A DNA stretch of 64,000 nucleotides from Salegentibacter tibetensis (lineage in GTDB: Bacteria > Bacteroidota > Bacteroidia > Flavobacteriales > Flavobacteriaceae): positions 124,001 to 188,000 of the forward strand of contig NZ_JAIQZA010000002.1 in assembly GCF_020164485.1 (NCBI RefSeq). The letters run 5' to 3'. The notes below the pieces were generated by a model. It saw nothing but the letters and a program-made list of their open reading frames with translations, was not told where the DNA came from and searched no databases. Of this stretch, positions 43,151 through 52,876 are shown one piece after another. Each line of letters opens with the position of its first letter. Within the stretch, counting starts at the first letter, position 1. Made by a program: the position numbers and the translations under genes.

Positions 43151-44014
43151 TTATCCTAAATAAGTTTTCAGGATCTTACTTCTAGAAGTATGTTTCAACC
43201 TTCTAATCGCTTTTTCTTTAATTTGTCTAACTCTTTCTCTTGTAAGATCAAAAGTCTCGCCAATTTCTTCAAGCGTCATTGGGTGCTGGTCTCCAAGACC
43301 AAAGTACAAACGAATAACATCTGCTTCACGCGGAGTCAAGGTTTCTAAAGCACGCTCAATCTCAGTTCTAAGAGACTCGTGTAAAAGCTCTTTATCCGGA
43401 TTTGGAGACTCACCAGAACGAAGTACATCGTAAAGGTTAGAATCTTCACCTTCAACCAAAGGAGCATCCATAGAGACGTGACGGCCAGAATTCTTCATAG
43501 ATTCCTTAACGTCATTAATCGTCATGTCAAGCTCTTTCGCGATTTCTTCAGCACTTGGAGGTCGCTCATGAGATTGCTCTAAGAAAGCAAAAGTTTTATT
43601 GATCTTGTTAATAGATCCAATTTTATTTAGTGGTAAACGAACAATACGTGATTGCTCGGCCAGTGCCTGAAGAATAGACTGACGAATCCACCATACAGCA
43701 TAGGAAATAAACTTAAAACCACGAGTTTCATCAAAACGTTTCGCAGCTTTTATAAGGCCTAAGTTTCCTTCGTTAATAAGGTCGGGTAGGGTTAAACCCT
43801 GATTTTGATATTGTTTTGCAACCGACACCACAAAACGTAAATTAGCTTTGGTTAATTTTTCCAAAGCGCGGTCATCACCCGCTTTAATTCGTTGTGCTAA
43901 TTCTACCTCTTCATCGGCAGTAATTAAATCAACTTTACCAATTTCTTGCAAATACTTATCTAGCGAAGCAGTTTCACGGTTTGTTACCTGCTTCGTAATT
44001 TTAAGTTGTCTCAT
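43151..44014 (-). CDS. rpoD: Primary sigma factor RpoD/SigA
   Basis: A 287-residue sigma-70 factor, the short form typical of Bacteroidota that lacks the long acidic region 1.1 and the non-conserved insert. Region 1.2 starts at [13 protein letters not shown], region 2 contains [21 protein letters not shown] and [20 protein letters not shown], region 3 covers 130-210, and region 4 carries [16 protein letters not shown] and the helix-turn-helix [20 protein letters not shown]. It directs housekeeping transcription from TTG/TAnnTTTG promoters, of which several examples occur in this window. It is a single-gene unit with a double hairpin at its 3' end. Confidence 0.97.
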   Translation of the reverse strand: MRQLKITKQVTNRETASLDKYLQEIGKVDLITADEEVELAQRIKAGDDRALEKLTKANLRFVVSVAKQYQNQGLTLPDLINEGNLGLIKAAKRFDETRGFKFISYAVWWIRQSILQALAEQSRIVRLPLNKIGSINKINKTFAFLEQSHERPPSAEEIAKELDMTINDVKESMKNSGRHVSMDAPLVEGEDSNLYDVLRSGESPNPDKELLHESLRTEIERALETLTPREADVIRLYFGLGDQHPMTLEEIGETFDLTRERVRQIKEKAIRRLKHTSRSKILKTYLG

Positions 44015-44111
44015 CTATCTTCTCCCTGGATTTTAATTATGAATAGCTCTTGTACTAGTTTATACGCAAGAAGTAGTCGAAATGTTACAAAGAACCTTAA
44101 TTAATTTTATT

Positions 44112-44210
44112 TGGGCGTTTCCTCCCGACCAATCGGGAGGCCGGGCTTTACGATACAAGTCCTCGCTCGCTTCTCTCGTTGCGGGCTTTTCATTGCAATC
44201 CCTAACGCGG
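44112..44210. repeat. Flavobacterial structured intergenic repeat
   Basis: Begins TGGGCGTTTCCTCCCGACCA with a CTCCCG...CGGGAG hairpin, then CCGGGCTTTACG, a CCTCGCTCGC/GCGGGCTTTT middle and ends GCAATCCCTAACGCGG. I recall very similar sequences (GGGCGTT...GTCGGGCT...CAATCCCTAACG) scattered between genes in other Flavobacteriia; that recollection was not checked. It lies upstream of rpoD. Confidence 0.5.
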
Positions 44211-44269
44211 TACAAGATTTAAAAAATAAATAAAAGGTTGACTGAAGAAGTATTCGCTTATCGTTAAAA

Positions 44270-44371
44270 GATGGCTTAAAAGTTTTGGTAGCGTCAAGCT
44301 GAACTTGGTTCAGCTTCTAACATGATATTAATTCTTATTGTATTAGATCCTGAAATAAATTCAGGATGACG
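44270..44371. repeat. Palindromic element copy 4 (partial)
   Basis: Left arm GCGTCAAGCTGAACTTGG followed by CAGCTTCTAACATG, right arm TTAGATCCTGAAATAAATTC then AGGATGACG. The terminal inverted repeats seen in the other copies are not clear, so this is an incomplete or diverged member. It lies between rpoD and the pnp terminator. Confidence 0.55.
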
Positions 44372-44480
44372 ATTTCAGTCATACTTATAAGAATCTTGAA
44401 GTCAATTCGGAATGAACTCTTAAATAATCCCGAAGCTTCGAGACAGGGTGACGACTCTAATTTTTAAAAAAAAAAAACAC

Positions 44481-44515
44481 AAAAAAATCCCCGGAAACTA
44501 ATTCCCGGGGATTTC
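44481..44515 (-). terminator. Terminator after pnp
   Basis: On the minus strand: stem AAATCCCCGG, short loop, CCGGGGATT and a T7 run, 22 bp after the pnp stop codon. Confidence 0.85.
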
Positions 44516-44536
44516 ATTATTTAAGCTTAAGACTTT

Positions 44537-46786
44537 TTAGTCGTTGTCTTTACGGTCTCTGTTGTCTCTACTTCTGCGGTCATCACGGCCACGGTTGTCT
44601 CGAGAACCACGATTATCACGACCTCTGTCGTTACGATCGTTCTCTCTTGGCGGGCGAGGCTGGTAGCCTTCGGGTTTGTCAAGCAATGCTTTTCTAGAAA
44701 CTTTTTCCTTACGGGTTTTAGGATCTACACCAAAGTATTTCACATCAATTACATCACCCATATTTACAATATCGGTCACATTATCGGTGCGTTCCCAGGC
44801 TAGTTCAGAAATGTGTAATAAAACCTCGTTGCCGGGAGCATCAAGATATTCTACTACAGCTCCAAAGTCAAGAACCTTAATTACTTTTACTTCGTAAACG
44901 CTTCCTTTTTCAGGTTTGAAGGTAATAGATTCTATTTTAGCAAGAACCTTATCAATTCCTTCCTGTTTTGTTCCAAGGATTTCAACAATTCCTTCTTCGG
45001 TTACAGGATCTTCGTTGATTACGATTTCTGTTCCTGTAGTTTTCTGAAGTTCCTGGATCACTTTTCCTCCAGGTCCTATCAATGCACCAATAAATTCGTT
45101 AGGAATTCTTCTGGTGATGATTTTTGGAGCGTGAGCTTTTACGTTTTCGTTTGGCTCAGAAATGGTTTCATTAAGTTTCTCAAGAATATGAAGTCTTCCT
45201 GCGCGAGCTTGTTTTAGCGCTTTTACTAAAATCTCGTAAGGAAGTCCTTTTACTTTAATATCCATCTGGCAGGCGGTAATCCCGTCAGCCGTTCCGGTTA
45301 CTTTAAAGTCCATATCTCCAAGGTGATCTTCATCTCCAAGAATATCTGAAAGAACTGCGTGACGCTCACCGTCAGAAATTAATCCCATAGCGATACCAGA
45401 AACCGGCTTCGTCATTTTAATACCTGCATCCATCATAGCCATAGTACCAGCACAAACCGTTGCCATAGAAGAAGAACCGTTAGATTCCAATACTTCAGAA
45501 ACTATTCTTACAGTATAAGGGTTGTTTTCTGGAATCATTCCTTTTAATGCCCGTTGTGCAAGGTTTCCGTGTCCAATCTCACGTCTTGAAGTACCTCTAA
45601 TTGGGTAAGCTTCTCCTGTACAGAATGGAGGGAAGTTATAATGTAAATAGAAAGTTTCTTCGCCCTGGTGGGTTGGCATATCAATGGTGTTCGCTTCTCT
45701 GGAAGTTCCCAAAGTAACGGTTGCCAATGCCTGAGTCTCCCCACGGGTAAAGATAGCCGAACCGTGTACCGATGGTAAATAATCGGTTTCACACCAGATA
45801 GGTCTTATCTCGTCAGTTTTTCTACCATCTAATCTTAAACCTTCAGCAAGCGTAAGTTCCCTTACTGCTTCTTTTTCGGTTTTATTGAAATATTTTTTGA
45901 TCAACTTTTCGTTTTCTTCGAGCTCTTCTTCAGAAAACAAAGCTAAAACTTCGTCTTTTACGGCTGAAAATGCTTCGCCACGGTCTCTTTTGCTGTGACC
46001 ACCTTTAGCAATTTCGTATATCTTATCGTAAGCAGTATCGTGAACTTTTTTCTCGATATCTTCTTTTTCTTCAGCAGTAGCATATTCCCTTACCGGTTTT
46101 TTGCCAAAAGCTTCTGCTAAACGCAATTGTGCGTCTACTTGTTTTTTGATATGCTCGTGAGCGAATTGAATGGCCTCTGCCATTTCTTCTTCTGAAATTT
46201 CTTTCATCTCACCTTCAACCATCATAACAGAATCTGCAGAAGCACCAATAATCATATCGATGTCTGATTCTAAAAGTTGGCTGCGGCTTGGGTTAATGAT
46301 AAACTCACCATTTACTCTACCTACACGGGCTTCAGAAATAGCGGTTTCAAAAGGAATGTCCGAAAGCTGAATAGCTGCAGATGCGGCAAGTCCTGCCAAA
46401 GCATCTGGCATTACCTCTTCATCGTGAGACATCAACTGGATCATAACCTGAGTTTCGGTTCTGTAGCCTGCAGGGAATAATGGACGTAATACACGGTCTA
46501 CAAGTCTCATTGTTAACACTTCACCGTCGCTTGGTCTTGCTTCTCTTTTGAAGAAACCACCCGGGTAACGACCCGCTGCAGCAAATTTTTCTCTGTAATC
46601 TACTGTTAATGGAAAGAAATCCAATGTGCTCTCTTTATAAGAAGACACTACAGTACAAAGCAACATAGCGTCGCCCATTTGAACAACAACCGACCCGTGG
46701 GCCTGTTTTGCTAATTTTCCGGTTTCGATGGAGATTTCTCTTCCATCTCCTAAATCGATAACCTCTTTAAATGTTTGTGGAATCAT
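44537..46786 (-). CDS. pnp: Polynucleotide phosphorylase
   Basis: The start is set at ATG 46784-46786 ([18 protein letters not shown]), the usual N-terminus; a 13-residue longer frame is unlikely. The 749-residue enzyme degrades RNA 3' to 5' with phosphate. It has two RNase PH-like domains (about 10-215 and 315-540, with FSVPPFCTGE-like text [23 protein letters not shown] in part near 395), a KH domain ([20 protein letters not shown]) and an S1 domain ([19 protein letters not shown]). The tail is a low-complexity Arg/Asp/Asn-rich stretch of about 45 residues that probably binds RNA. It lies downstream of rpsO, the widely conserved rpsO-pnp order. Confidence 0.97.
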   Translation of the reverse strand: MIPQTFKEVIDLGDGREISIETGKLAKQAHGSVVVQMGDAMLLCTVVSSYKESTLDFFPLTVDYREKFAAAGRYPGGFFKREARPSDGEVLTMRLVDRVLRPLFPAGYRTETQVMIQLMSHDEEVMPDALAGLAASAAIQLSDIPFETAISEARVGRVNGEFIINPSRSQLLESDIDMIIGASADSVMMVEGEMKEISEEEMAEAIQFAHEHIKKQVDAQLRLAEAFGKKPVREYATAEEKEDIEKKVHDTAYDKIYEIAKGGHSKRDRGEAFSAVKDEVLALFSEEELEENEKLIKKYFNKTEKEAVRELTLAEGLRLDGRKTDEIRPIWCETDYLPSVHGSAIFTRGETQALATVTLGTSREANTIDMPTHQGEETFYLHYNFPPFCTGEAYPIRGTSRREIGHGNLAQRALKGMIPENNPYTVRIVSEVLESNGSSSMATVCAGTMAMMDAGIKMTKPVSGIAMGLISDGERHAVLSDILGDEDHLGDMDFKVTGTADGITACQMDIKVKGLPYEILVKALKQARAGRLHILEKLNETISEPNENVKAHAPKIITRRIPNEFIGALIGPGGKVIQELQKTTGTEIVINEDPVTEEGIVEILGTKQEGIDKVLAKIESITFKPEKGSVYEVKVIKVLDFGAVVEYLDAPGNEVLLHISELAWERTDNVTDIVNMGDVIDVKYFGVDPKTRKEKVSRKALLDKPEGYQPRPPRENDRNDRGRDNRGSRDNRGRDDRRSRDNRDRKDND

Positions 46787-47001
46787 AATAATTTTGAATT
46801 CTTCTAATGATCTGAATAACTTCACCAGATCTTTTGTTATACAATGGTCTCCGTCTATACCGGACGGCCGGTAGTTGTGTGTTGTTGTGTATTGTGTAGA
46901 CCAATGAAAAACTACTCTCGTTGAGCGACAATTTTACTCACTAAGTGAGATTTAATCCCGAACTATCGGGGCTGCAAGTAATTTACAAATTACTTTTATA
47001 T

Positions 47002-47029
47002 AAAAAAAGGGGGCGTAAAGCCCCCTTTT
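47002..47029 (-). terminator. Terminator after rpsO
   Basis: Minus-strand stem AAAAGGGGGC, 5-base loop, GCCCCCTTTT and T run, directly behind the rpsO stop. pnp is then likely to have its own promoter in the 240-bp spacer, which also holds a CCGGACGGCCGG-type hairpin near 46858 and two more stems near 46940-46975. Confidence 0.85.
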
Positions 47030-47034
47030 GAAAT

Positions 47035-47304
47035 TTATTTTCTTAATCCTAATTCTTTAACGATAGCACGATATCTCATAATATCCTTCTTCATTAAGTA
47101 ATCAAGCAAGCTCCTTCTTTTACCAACCAATCTTACCAAAGAACGCTCTGAGTTGTAGTCTTTACGATTCTTTTTTAAGTGATCAGAAAGGTGAGAGATT
47201 CGGTAGGTGAACAAAGCAATTTGTCCTTCAGCAGAACCGGTGTCGGTTTTGCTTTTTCCGTGCTTCTCAAAAATTTCTTCTTTTCTTTCTTTGGCTAAAT
47301 ACAT
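47035..47304 (-). CDS. rpsO: 30S ribosomal protein S15
   Basis: An 89-residue ribosomal protein with the normal S15 pattern: TGSAEGQIALFTYRISHL, the HLKKNRKDYNSERSLVRLVG-type 16S rRNA-binding helices (given in part) and RRSLLDYLMKKDIMRYRAIV. It binds the central domain of 16S rRNA early in 30S assembly. The promoter box TATCTTTG lies at 47358-47365 (minus). A TGACAG/CTGTCA hairpin in the leader (47336-47352) may be involved in the autoregulation known for S15 in other bacteria. Confidence 0.97.
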   Translation of the reverse strand: MYLAKERKEEIFEKHGKSKTDTGSAEGQIALFTYRISHLSDHLKKNRKDYNSERSLVRLVGKRRSLLDYLMKKDIMRYRAIVKELGLRK

Positions 47305-47335
47305 TCCAATATTAATTTTAATGATTTTTATGTAT

Positions 47336-47365
47336 TGACAGTTTTTCTGTCAGGCGGCAAAGATA
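47336..47365 (-). promoter_or_regulatory. rpsO promoter box and leader hairpin
   Basis: Minus strand: TATCTTTG at 47358-47365 fits the -7 element; the transcript would start with or near a TGACAG-AAAAA-CTGTCA stem-loop (47336-47352), 32 bp before the start codon. Confidence 0.5.
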
Positions 47366-47415
47366 CTACTTTCTAAATAATTACCTACTTTAAGAATATC
47401 TTTTTCTATTTTATT

Positions 47416-48273
47416 TTAAGCCCTTACCGGTTGATTTTGAATAAGATCTATATAAAGGTTTACCTTATTCTTAAGCTCAGACCTTTTGGTTATGAAATCT
47501 AAAAAACCTTTTTCTTTAAGGAATTCTGATGTTTGGAAATCTTTTGGCAGGTCTTTTCCGGTGGTGTCTTTCACTACTCTTGGTCCGGCAAAACCAATTA
47601 AGGCACCTGGTTCAGAAATATTTATGTCTCCCAACATAGCAAAAGATGCTGTGGTTCCTCCGGTAGTAGGATCGGTTGCCAGGGAAATATAGGGAATACG
47701 GGCATCTGCAAGCTGTGCTAATCTCACCGAAGTTTTTGCCAGCTGCATTAAAGATAAGGCGGCTTCCTGCATTCTGGCTCCACCAGATTTAGAGATAACC
47801 ATTAAAGGAATTTGATTTTTTAAAGCATAATCTGCCGCACGTGCAATTTTTTCACCTACTACAGATCCCATAGAACCTCCAATAAACCTAAAATCCATAC
47901 AGGCTATTACCAGTTCTTTTCCTTTAGATTTTCCAACAGCAGTACGAACCGCGTCTTTAAGTTCGGTTTTTTCCTGGGCATCCTTTAAACGATCGGTATA
48001 TTTTTTGGTGTCTTTAAAGTTTAAAGGATCTTTAGAGGTAATATCCTTATCCAGTTCTTCGAACTCATTATCATCAAAAAGGATTTTGAAATATTCTTTA
48101 CTTCCAATTCTTACATGATAACCATCTTCGGGGCTCACATAAAAATTACTTTCCAGTTGCTCTGCATCTACAATCTTGCCGGTTGGCGATTTGTACCAAA
48201 GTCCCTTTGGTACATCTTTTTTATCTTCGGTTGGGGTTTGAATTCCTTTTTGTGTTCTTTTAAACCAAGCCAT
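47416..48273 (-). CDS. accD: Acetyl-CoA carboxylase carboxyltransferase subunit beta
   Basis: A 285-residue crotonase-fold subunit that, with AccA, transfers the carboxyl group from biotin to acetyl-CoA, the first step of fatty-acid synthesis. Conserved blocks are [15 protein letters not shown] near 130, [18 protein letters not shown] near 160, [17 protein letters not shown] near 205 and [13 protein letters not shown]. The N-terminal zinc ribbon of most AccD proteins (four Cys) is changed: the region [18 protein letters not shown] and [15 protein letters not shown] has no cysteine, so no zinc site can form. I believe this is common in Flavobacteriia. It stands between rpsO and fbaA. Confidence 0.95.
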   Translation of the reverse strand: MAWFKRTQKGIQTPTEDKKDVPKGLWYKSPTGKIVDAEQLESNFYVSPEDGYHVRIGSKEYFKILFDDNEFEELDKDITSKDPLNFKDTKKYTDRLKDAQEKTELKDAVRTAVGKSKGKELVIACMDFRFIGGSMGSVVGEKIARAADYALKNQIPLMVISKSGGARMQEAALSLMQLAKTSVRLAQLADARIPYISLATDPTTGGTTASFAMLGDINISEPGALIGFAGPRVVKDTTGKDLPKDFQTSEFLKEKGFLDFITKRSELKNKVNLYIDLIQNQPVRA

Positions 48274-48339
48274 TTTTTTCAGGTTTCAGGTTTCAGTCTA
48301 TTGTTTGAGAGAATAAACCGAAAGATTACTTAAAATAAA

Positions 48340-48371
48340 AACAGCCGGAATTTTAAGAAATTCCAGCTGTT
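48340..48371 (-). terminator. Terminator after fbaA
   Basis: Minus-strand stem AACAGCTGGAATTT, short loop, AAATTCCGGCTGTT, then a T-rich run, 14 bp after the fbaA stop codon. Confidence 0.8.
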
Positions 48372-48384
48372 CAAAAAATTAAAT

Positions 48385-49452
48385 TTATAAGGTATTTACG
48401 TTGTTAAGGTCTTCAAAAGCCTTTTTAAGTCGGGTTTTAAAAGTAAGTTCTCCTTCACGTACCCATTTTCTTGGATCGTAATACTTTTTATTAGGAACAT
48501 CATCTCCGTCAGGATTTCCAATTTGAGTGGCAAGATAATCTTTTTTGCTGCTCATATAATCACGAATTCCTTCCAGATATGCGTATTGAAGATCGGTATC
48601 GATATTCATTTTAATTACCCCGTAGCTAATTCCTTCGCGAATTTCTTCAACGGTAGAACCACTACCTCCGTGGAATACAAAATCAATATGGTTTTCTTCC
48701 ACACCATACTTTTTGGTTATGTACTCCTGAGAGTTTTTAAGAATTACCGGGGTAAGTTTTACGTTACCTGGTTTGTAAACTCCGTGTACATTTCCGAAAG
48801 CGGCAGCGATAGTGAACTGATCACTTACTTTGCTTAATTCTTCATAAGCATAAGCAACCTCTTCTGGCTGGGTATATAATTTAGAGGAATCGATGTCTGT
48901 GTTATCCACACCATCTTCTTCACCACCTGTAACCCCTAGTTCAATTTCAAGGGTCATTCCCATTTTGCTCATTCTTTCAAGATACTTCTTGCAGATTTCA
49001 ATATTTTCTTCAATAGGTTCTTCAGAAAGATCTATCATATGGGAGCTGTACAATGGTTTCCCGAACTGCTCAAAATGTTTTTCACTGGCATCCAGCAAAC
49101 CGTCTATCCACGGAAGCAATTTTTTAGCACAATGATCAGTATGTAGAATTACTACAGCGCCATAAGCTTCAGCAAGTTCATTAATGTGTTTTGCACCCGC
49201 AACGGCACCTGCGATTGCGGCTTTTTCACCATCGTTGGAAAGTCCTTTTCCAGCGTTAAACTGGGCACCTCCGTTAGAAAATTGAATAATTACCGGTGAA
49301 TTTAGTTCTGCAGCGGTTTCCAATACTGCATTTGCGCTACTGGAACCTATAATATTTACTGCCGGCAGGGCAAACCCCTTTTCCTTAGCATAATTAAATA
49401 TTTCTTGTACTTCTTTTCCTGTGGCTACGCCTGGTTTAATGTTGTGACTCAT
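48385..49452 (-). CDS. fbaA: Class II fructose-bisphosphate aldolase
   Basis: A 355-residue zinc-dependent aldolase of glycolysis and gluconeogenesis. Zinc and substrate blocks are VILHTDHCAKKLLPW near 105, the MTLEIELGVTGGEEDGVDN loop near 175 (in part), AAAFGNVHGVYKPGNV near 220 and DFVFHGGSGSTVEEI near 265, followed by KMNIDTDLQYA. Length fits the FbaA (class IIa) group. A TATTTTTG -7 box lies at 49475-49482 (minus). It ends at its own terminator. Confidence 0.97.
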   Translation of the reverse strand: MSHNIKPGVATGKEVQEIFNYAKEKGFALPAVNIIGSSSANAVLETAAELNSPVIIQFSNGGAQFNAGKGLSNDGEKAAIAGAVAGAKHINELAEAYGAVVILHTDHCAKKLLPWIDGLLDASEKHFEQFGKPLYSSHMIDLSEEPIEENIEICKKYLERMSKMGMTLEIELGVTGGEEDGVDNTDIDSSKLYTQPEEVAYAYEELSKVSDQFTIAAAFGNVHGVYKPGNVKLTPVILKNSQEYITKKYGVEENHIDFVFHGGSGSTVEEIREGISYGVIKMNIDTDLQYAYLEGIRDYMSSKKDYLATQIGNPDGDDVPNKKYYDPRKWVREGELTFKTRLKKAFEDLNNVNTL

Positions 49453-49474
49453 AATTTTAGTTGAATTAGAAATA

Positions 49475-49482
49475 CAAAAATA
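49475..49482 (-). promoter_or_regulatory. Putative -7 box upstream of fbaA
   Basis: Minus strand TATTTTTG, matching TAnnTTTG, about 23 bp before the start codon. No clear TTG -33 element. Confidence 0.45.
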
Positions 49483-49497
49483 AGAAAATATGTTGGC

Positions 49498-52077
49498 TTA
49501 GAAAGGATAATTGATCCCTACATTGTATACCGCGTGGTTAAAGTTGTAATTTTTAAACCAGCGATCCCCTTCGGGAAGGGCAGGATCATAGGTTTTGAAA
49601 CCAATATCAAACCTGAATACAAAAAAGTTAAAGTCGTATCTAAGTCCGAAACCGGAGCCAACAGCTATGTTTTTTAAGTCGGAAAACGACTCGAAAGTAG
49701 CATCTTGATCTTCAACGATATCGAGCACATTCCATATATTCCCAACATCTACAAAAACCGCCGAATTTAGGGCGCCAAAAAGGTTATAGCGGTACTCGGT
49801 ATTGAAGGCCAGCTTCATGTTTGCTTCATTAAATTCGTTTCGTCCACCACTGCTTCCCGGTCCCAGATCGTAAGCCTGCCAGGCACGATTATCGTTGGGG
49901 CCACCACCGAAGAAACTTCGTACAAACGGAATGCTGTTGGCATTTCCATAAGGAATAGCTACCCCGCCAAAAGCACGAAAAGCCAAAATGTCGTCCTGGC
50001 CCATATCCCAATGCTTAATAAAATCGAGTTCGGTTTTAATGTATTGAGAAAAATTCACCCCCAATAAATTATAGTTGTCGTTTTGATTCTTTTCAAATCC
50101 GGCTAAAGAGGAGACTGCGGAAAGTACATTTCCGGCGGCCTCTATTTTAAACCTGAAACGCGTGAATTCCTGGTCGTAAAGATTCTTCTTTGTATTCCAC
50201 AGATAAGTGTAGTTTGATGCGAAAATGAGGTTGTTTTCGGTTAAACGGTTTTTTCGTTCCCCTATATTATTTACCAGTTGAATTTGATCTTCATTCAGGC
50301 CTGTAGTGCCTCCGGTATCATTGGAGATATCCCTGATAAAATTTTCGGCCCCGGTTGGGATACTTAACAAACCTTGCTCATTTAAATATGCCGGATCGGT
50401 AACTATACTTCCAGATTGGACGATCTCGTTTAAGTCGTTATAAGAACTTCGGTAAACATTGAAATAGTTGTCGGTATTCAGGTTTCTTACGTATTGAATA
50501 TTTAATAGATCCAGCCGGTTAGAAAGTTGGCGTGAAGGGTTCCAACGGTAATTCATAATCCCGGAAAGGTTTCTTTTATCCAGGCCAATATTATTTTGTG
50601 TGCTTACTCCCAAACTTAATGAGGTAAACGGTTGCATGTATTTAGGAATAAAACTATCGGTATTAATGGGTAAAAATATCCGGGGAAAAGTTAGTTTAAG
50701 GTCAGCTCCAACTTCTGAAATGTCAAAAAATTGATCATCACTCCCGCTTATTGCAGCATCTGTAGAAGAGCCTATACTGCCCCGGCCAGAAATCTCAAAA
50801 TTCTCAGCGCCTCGAAAAACATTTCTTATTAAGAGGGAGCCTCCAAAACCAATTCCGAATTTCTGAATATTGCTTTGAGAAACATCAAAATCGAAACCCA
50901 GGGAATATTTTGGTTGGGGGGTTAGAAAAATATTCGCTACAAGATCGGTGCGGGTAGAATCTGCCGGATCTGGAGTAAACTGGACATTAGGGTATTTGAA
51001 AACCCGCAAGGAATTTAACCGATTATAGGTTCGGGAACGGGCAATATCACTATAAGTATTTCCTGGTCTTATAAATATGGCATCGGTAATGGCTTCAGGT
51101 TTATAACGCAGTTCTTCAAAACTATATAGCGTATATCCTTCTTCGGTTGTTATACTATCGGTTAAAGGCTGATTTCGATTCGCATACTTATAATCGGTAA
51201 AAATATTAACCTTGCTAATTTCGTGAATTTTAAAAGGTACTCTGGAGGTTGTGTCTTCTTCAGAAGCAAAGCGGTTTTTTATAATTAAGTTGGTATTTAC
51301 CTTTCCGCCGGTATTAATGGTATCGGCATCAAAACTTATATATTCCTGGTCAAAATTATAAACCCCGTTATTTCTAAAAAGCGCAGTTAATCGGTCCCGT
51401 TCTTCATTGATATCCAGTGTTCTGTATTGCATGCCTTCTTTAATGATAGATTCGTTTTTATGAAGTTGGTACAAGGAATCTATGACTTTTGAAGAAATGA
51501 TAGTGGTGATGGAGTCTAAATAATATGGTTTTCCGGTATTGACTTCGTATTCTACCCGGGCGCGTTTCTTTTTCCTTTCTGAAACAATAATTTCATAATC
51601 GGTTTCAACATTAAACCAGCCATTGTTCCAGTACCAGGAGTTGAGACGATTAACCGATTTCCTGCTTTCTTCTTCACTGACAATAACGGGTTCCTCGCCG
51701 GTATTTTTAATCCATTGATTAAAAGCTTTTCGCGAATGCAGGAATTTTTCGAATTGTTTGTAAGAGAGAATATCTACCAGTGTATTTTTCTTACTTTCAT
51801 TTTCCAGGTATTTTTCGCTTAAAATAGAATCGATTCCTGGACGAGCAAGGTTGTAGAAATGTAGCCTTAGCGGGTTACCTAAAAATCTTGTATTTGGTTC
51901 CTGGTATAGCTGATTATAAATACGGGCTTCCTTGATCTTTTCGTCATTTACGAAAATTTCATTCTCTGTGAGCAGTTTATCATCACCCTCTACGCGTTTA
52001 ACGGCATTACAGGAAATTAAAAAAAGCAGGCTTAAAAAAAATATTGATATTTTTGCGAAATGCCGATTCAAACACAA
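49498..52077 (-). CDS. tamL: TamL, BamA-family outer-membrane lipoprotein
   Basis: An 859-residue protein with a lipoprotein signal (FFLSLLFLISC, Cys near residue 23), POTRA-like domains up to about residue 450 and a C-terminal 16-strand-type barrel ending in GINYPF. Hallmarks of the Omp85 fold are the RSFFGGGPNDNRAWQAYDLG stretch near 705 and the final aromatic residue. In Bacteroidota the lipidated TamA form is called TamL and works with TamB in envelope assembly. The start appears to be TTG at 52075-52077 or a TTG two codons on; no ATG is available before the signal peptide and TGA stops lie just upstream. It is divergent from a SpoU methylase gene, a common flavobacterial arrangement. Confidence 0.9.
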   Translation of the reverse strand: MCLNRHFAKISIFFLSLLFLISCNAVKRVEGDDKLLTENEIFVNDEKIKEARIYNQLYQEPNTRFLGNPLRLHFYNLARPGIDSILSEKYLENESKKNTLVDILSYKQFEKFLHSRKAFNQWIKNTGEEPVIVSEEESRKSVNRLNSWYWNNGWFNVETDYEIIVSERKKKRARVEYEVNTGKPYYLDSITTIISSKVIDSLYQLHKNESIIKEGMQYRTLDINEERDRLTALFRNNGVYNFDQEYISFDADTINTGGKVNTNLIIKNRFASEEDTTSRVPFKIHEISKVNIFTDYKYANRNQPLTDSITTEEGYTLYSFEELRYKPEAITDAIFIRPGNTYSDIARSRTYNRLNSLRVFKYPNVQFTPDPADSTRTDLVANIFLTPQPKYSLGFDFDVSQSNIQKFGIGFGGSLLIRNVFRGAENFEISGRGSIGSSTDAAISGSDDQFFDISEVGADLKLTFPRIFLPINTDSFIPKYMQPFTSLSLGVSTQNNIGLDKRNLSGIMNYRWNPSRQLSNRLDLLNIQYVRNLNTDNYFNVYRSSYNDLNEIVQSGSIVTDPAYLNEQGLLSIPTGAENFIRDISNDTGGTTGLNEDQIQLVNNIGERKNRLTENNLIFASNYTYLWNTKKNLYDQEFTRFRFKIEAAGNVLSAVSSLAGFEKNQNDNYNLLGVNFSQYIKTELDFIKHWDMGQDDILAFRAFGGVAIPYGNANSIPFVRSFFGGGPNDNRAWQAYDLGPGSSGGRNEFNEANMKLAFNTEYRYNLFGALNSAVFVDVGNIWNVLDIVEDQDATFESFSDLKNIAVGSGFGLRYDFNFFVFRFDIGFKTYDPALPEGDRWFKNYNFNHAVYNVGINYPF
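52048..52055 (+). promoter_or_regulatory. Putative -7 box of the SpoU methylase gene
   Basis: TATTTTTG matches TAnnTTTG 54 bp before the ATG; it lies inside the first codons of the divergent tamL gene. Confidence 0.4.
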
Positions 52078-52108
52078 ATTTTTAAGAGATCAAAATTACA
52101 TTTTTTGT

Positions 52109-52843
52109 ATGGTTAGTAAAAGCCAAATTAAGTTAATAACCAGTCTTGCACAAAAAAAATACCGTTATACACACGGACTTTTTGTTGCCGAAGGTTTTAA
52201 GACAATTAGCGAGTTAGTAAATTCAAATTTTAAGCTAAATAGACTTTTTTCTTTAGAGGCAGATTTTGGAATTAAACCTGATGAATTTCAAAAAATTGAT
52301 GAGCGGGAGCTTAAGAAAATAAGTTTTCTAAAAACACCCCAAGCTGCTTTGGCTTTGTTTGAAATTCCCAGGGAGAATATAGTGCAGGATGAGAGTTTGA
52401 TACTCGCTTTAGATGGTGTTCGCGATCCCGGAAATTTGGGAACTATTATTCGGCTTTGTGATTGGTTTGGGATAAAAAATCTGGTTTGTTCCCAGGATTC
52501 GGTAGATTGTTTTAATCCGAAAGTGGTACAGGCAACTATGGGGTCTTTGGCCAGGGTTAATGTTTCATACTGCGATTTAAAAACCTATCTTGAAAATTCT
52601 AGATTGCCCGTATATGGAGCTTTTATGGAAGGAGAGAATATTTATAAAAGTAAAACTGAAGAAAATTCAATTTTGGTTATGGGAAATGAAGCCAATGGGG
52701 TTTCAGCTGAAATTGAAGCCTTGATACAAAAGAAAATAAGTATCCCGCGTTTCGGAGATTTAAAGGAAACAGAAAGCCTTAATGTGGCAACCGCAACAGC
52801 AATTCTTTTAAGTGAATTTAAAAGAAAGGATTTTTCTCACTAA
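52109..52843 (+). CDS. TrmH/SpoU-family RNA 2'-O-methyltransferase
   Basis: The start at ATG 52109 gives a 244-residue protein beginning MVSKSQIKLITSLAQKKYR, the usual N-terminal RNA-binding (L30e-like) domain; the frame upstream runs antisense through tamL and is not coding. The SPOUT knot motifs are ALDGVRDPGNLGTIIRLCDW (motif 1), SILVMGNEANGVS (motif 2) and KETESLNVATATAILLSEF (motif 3). It methylates ribose in rRNA or tRNA; the site cannot be deduced. It converges with porT. Confidence 0.92.
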   Translation: MVSKSQIKLITSLAQKKYRYTHGLFVAEGFKTISELVNSNFKLNRLFSLEADFGIKPDEFQKIDERELKKISFLKTPQAALALFEIPRENIVQDESLILALDGVRDPGNLGTIIRLCDWFGIKNLVCSQDSVDCFNPKVVQATMGSLARVNVSYCDLKTYLENSRLPVYGAFMEGENIYKSKTEENSILVMGNEANGVSAEIEALIQKKISIPRFGDLKETESLNVATATAILLSEFKRKDFSH

Positions 52844-52876
52844 CAGCATTTATAAAATCTTGAAGATTTACTGGTT

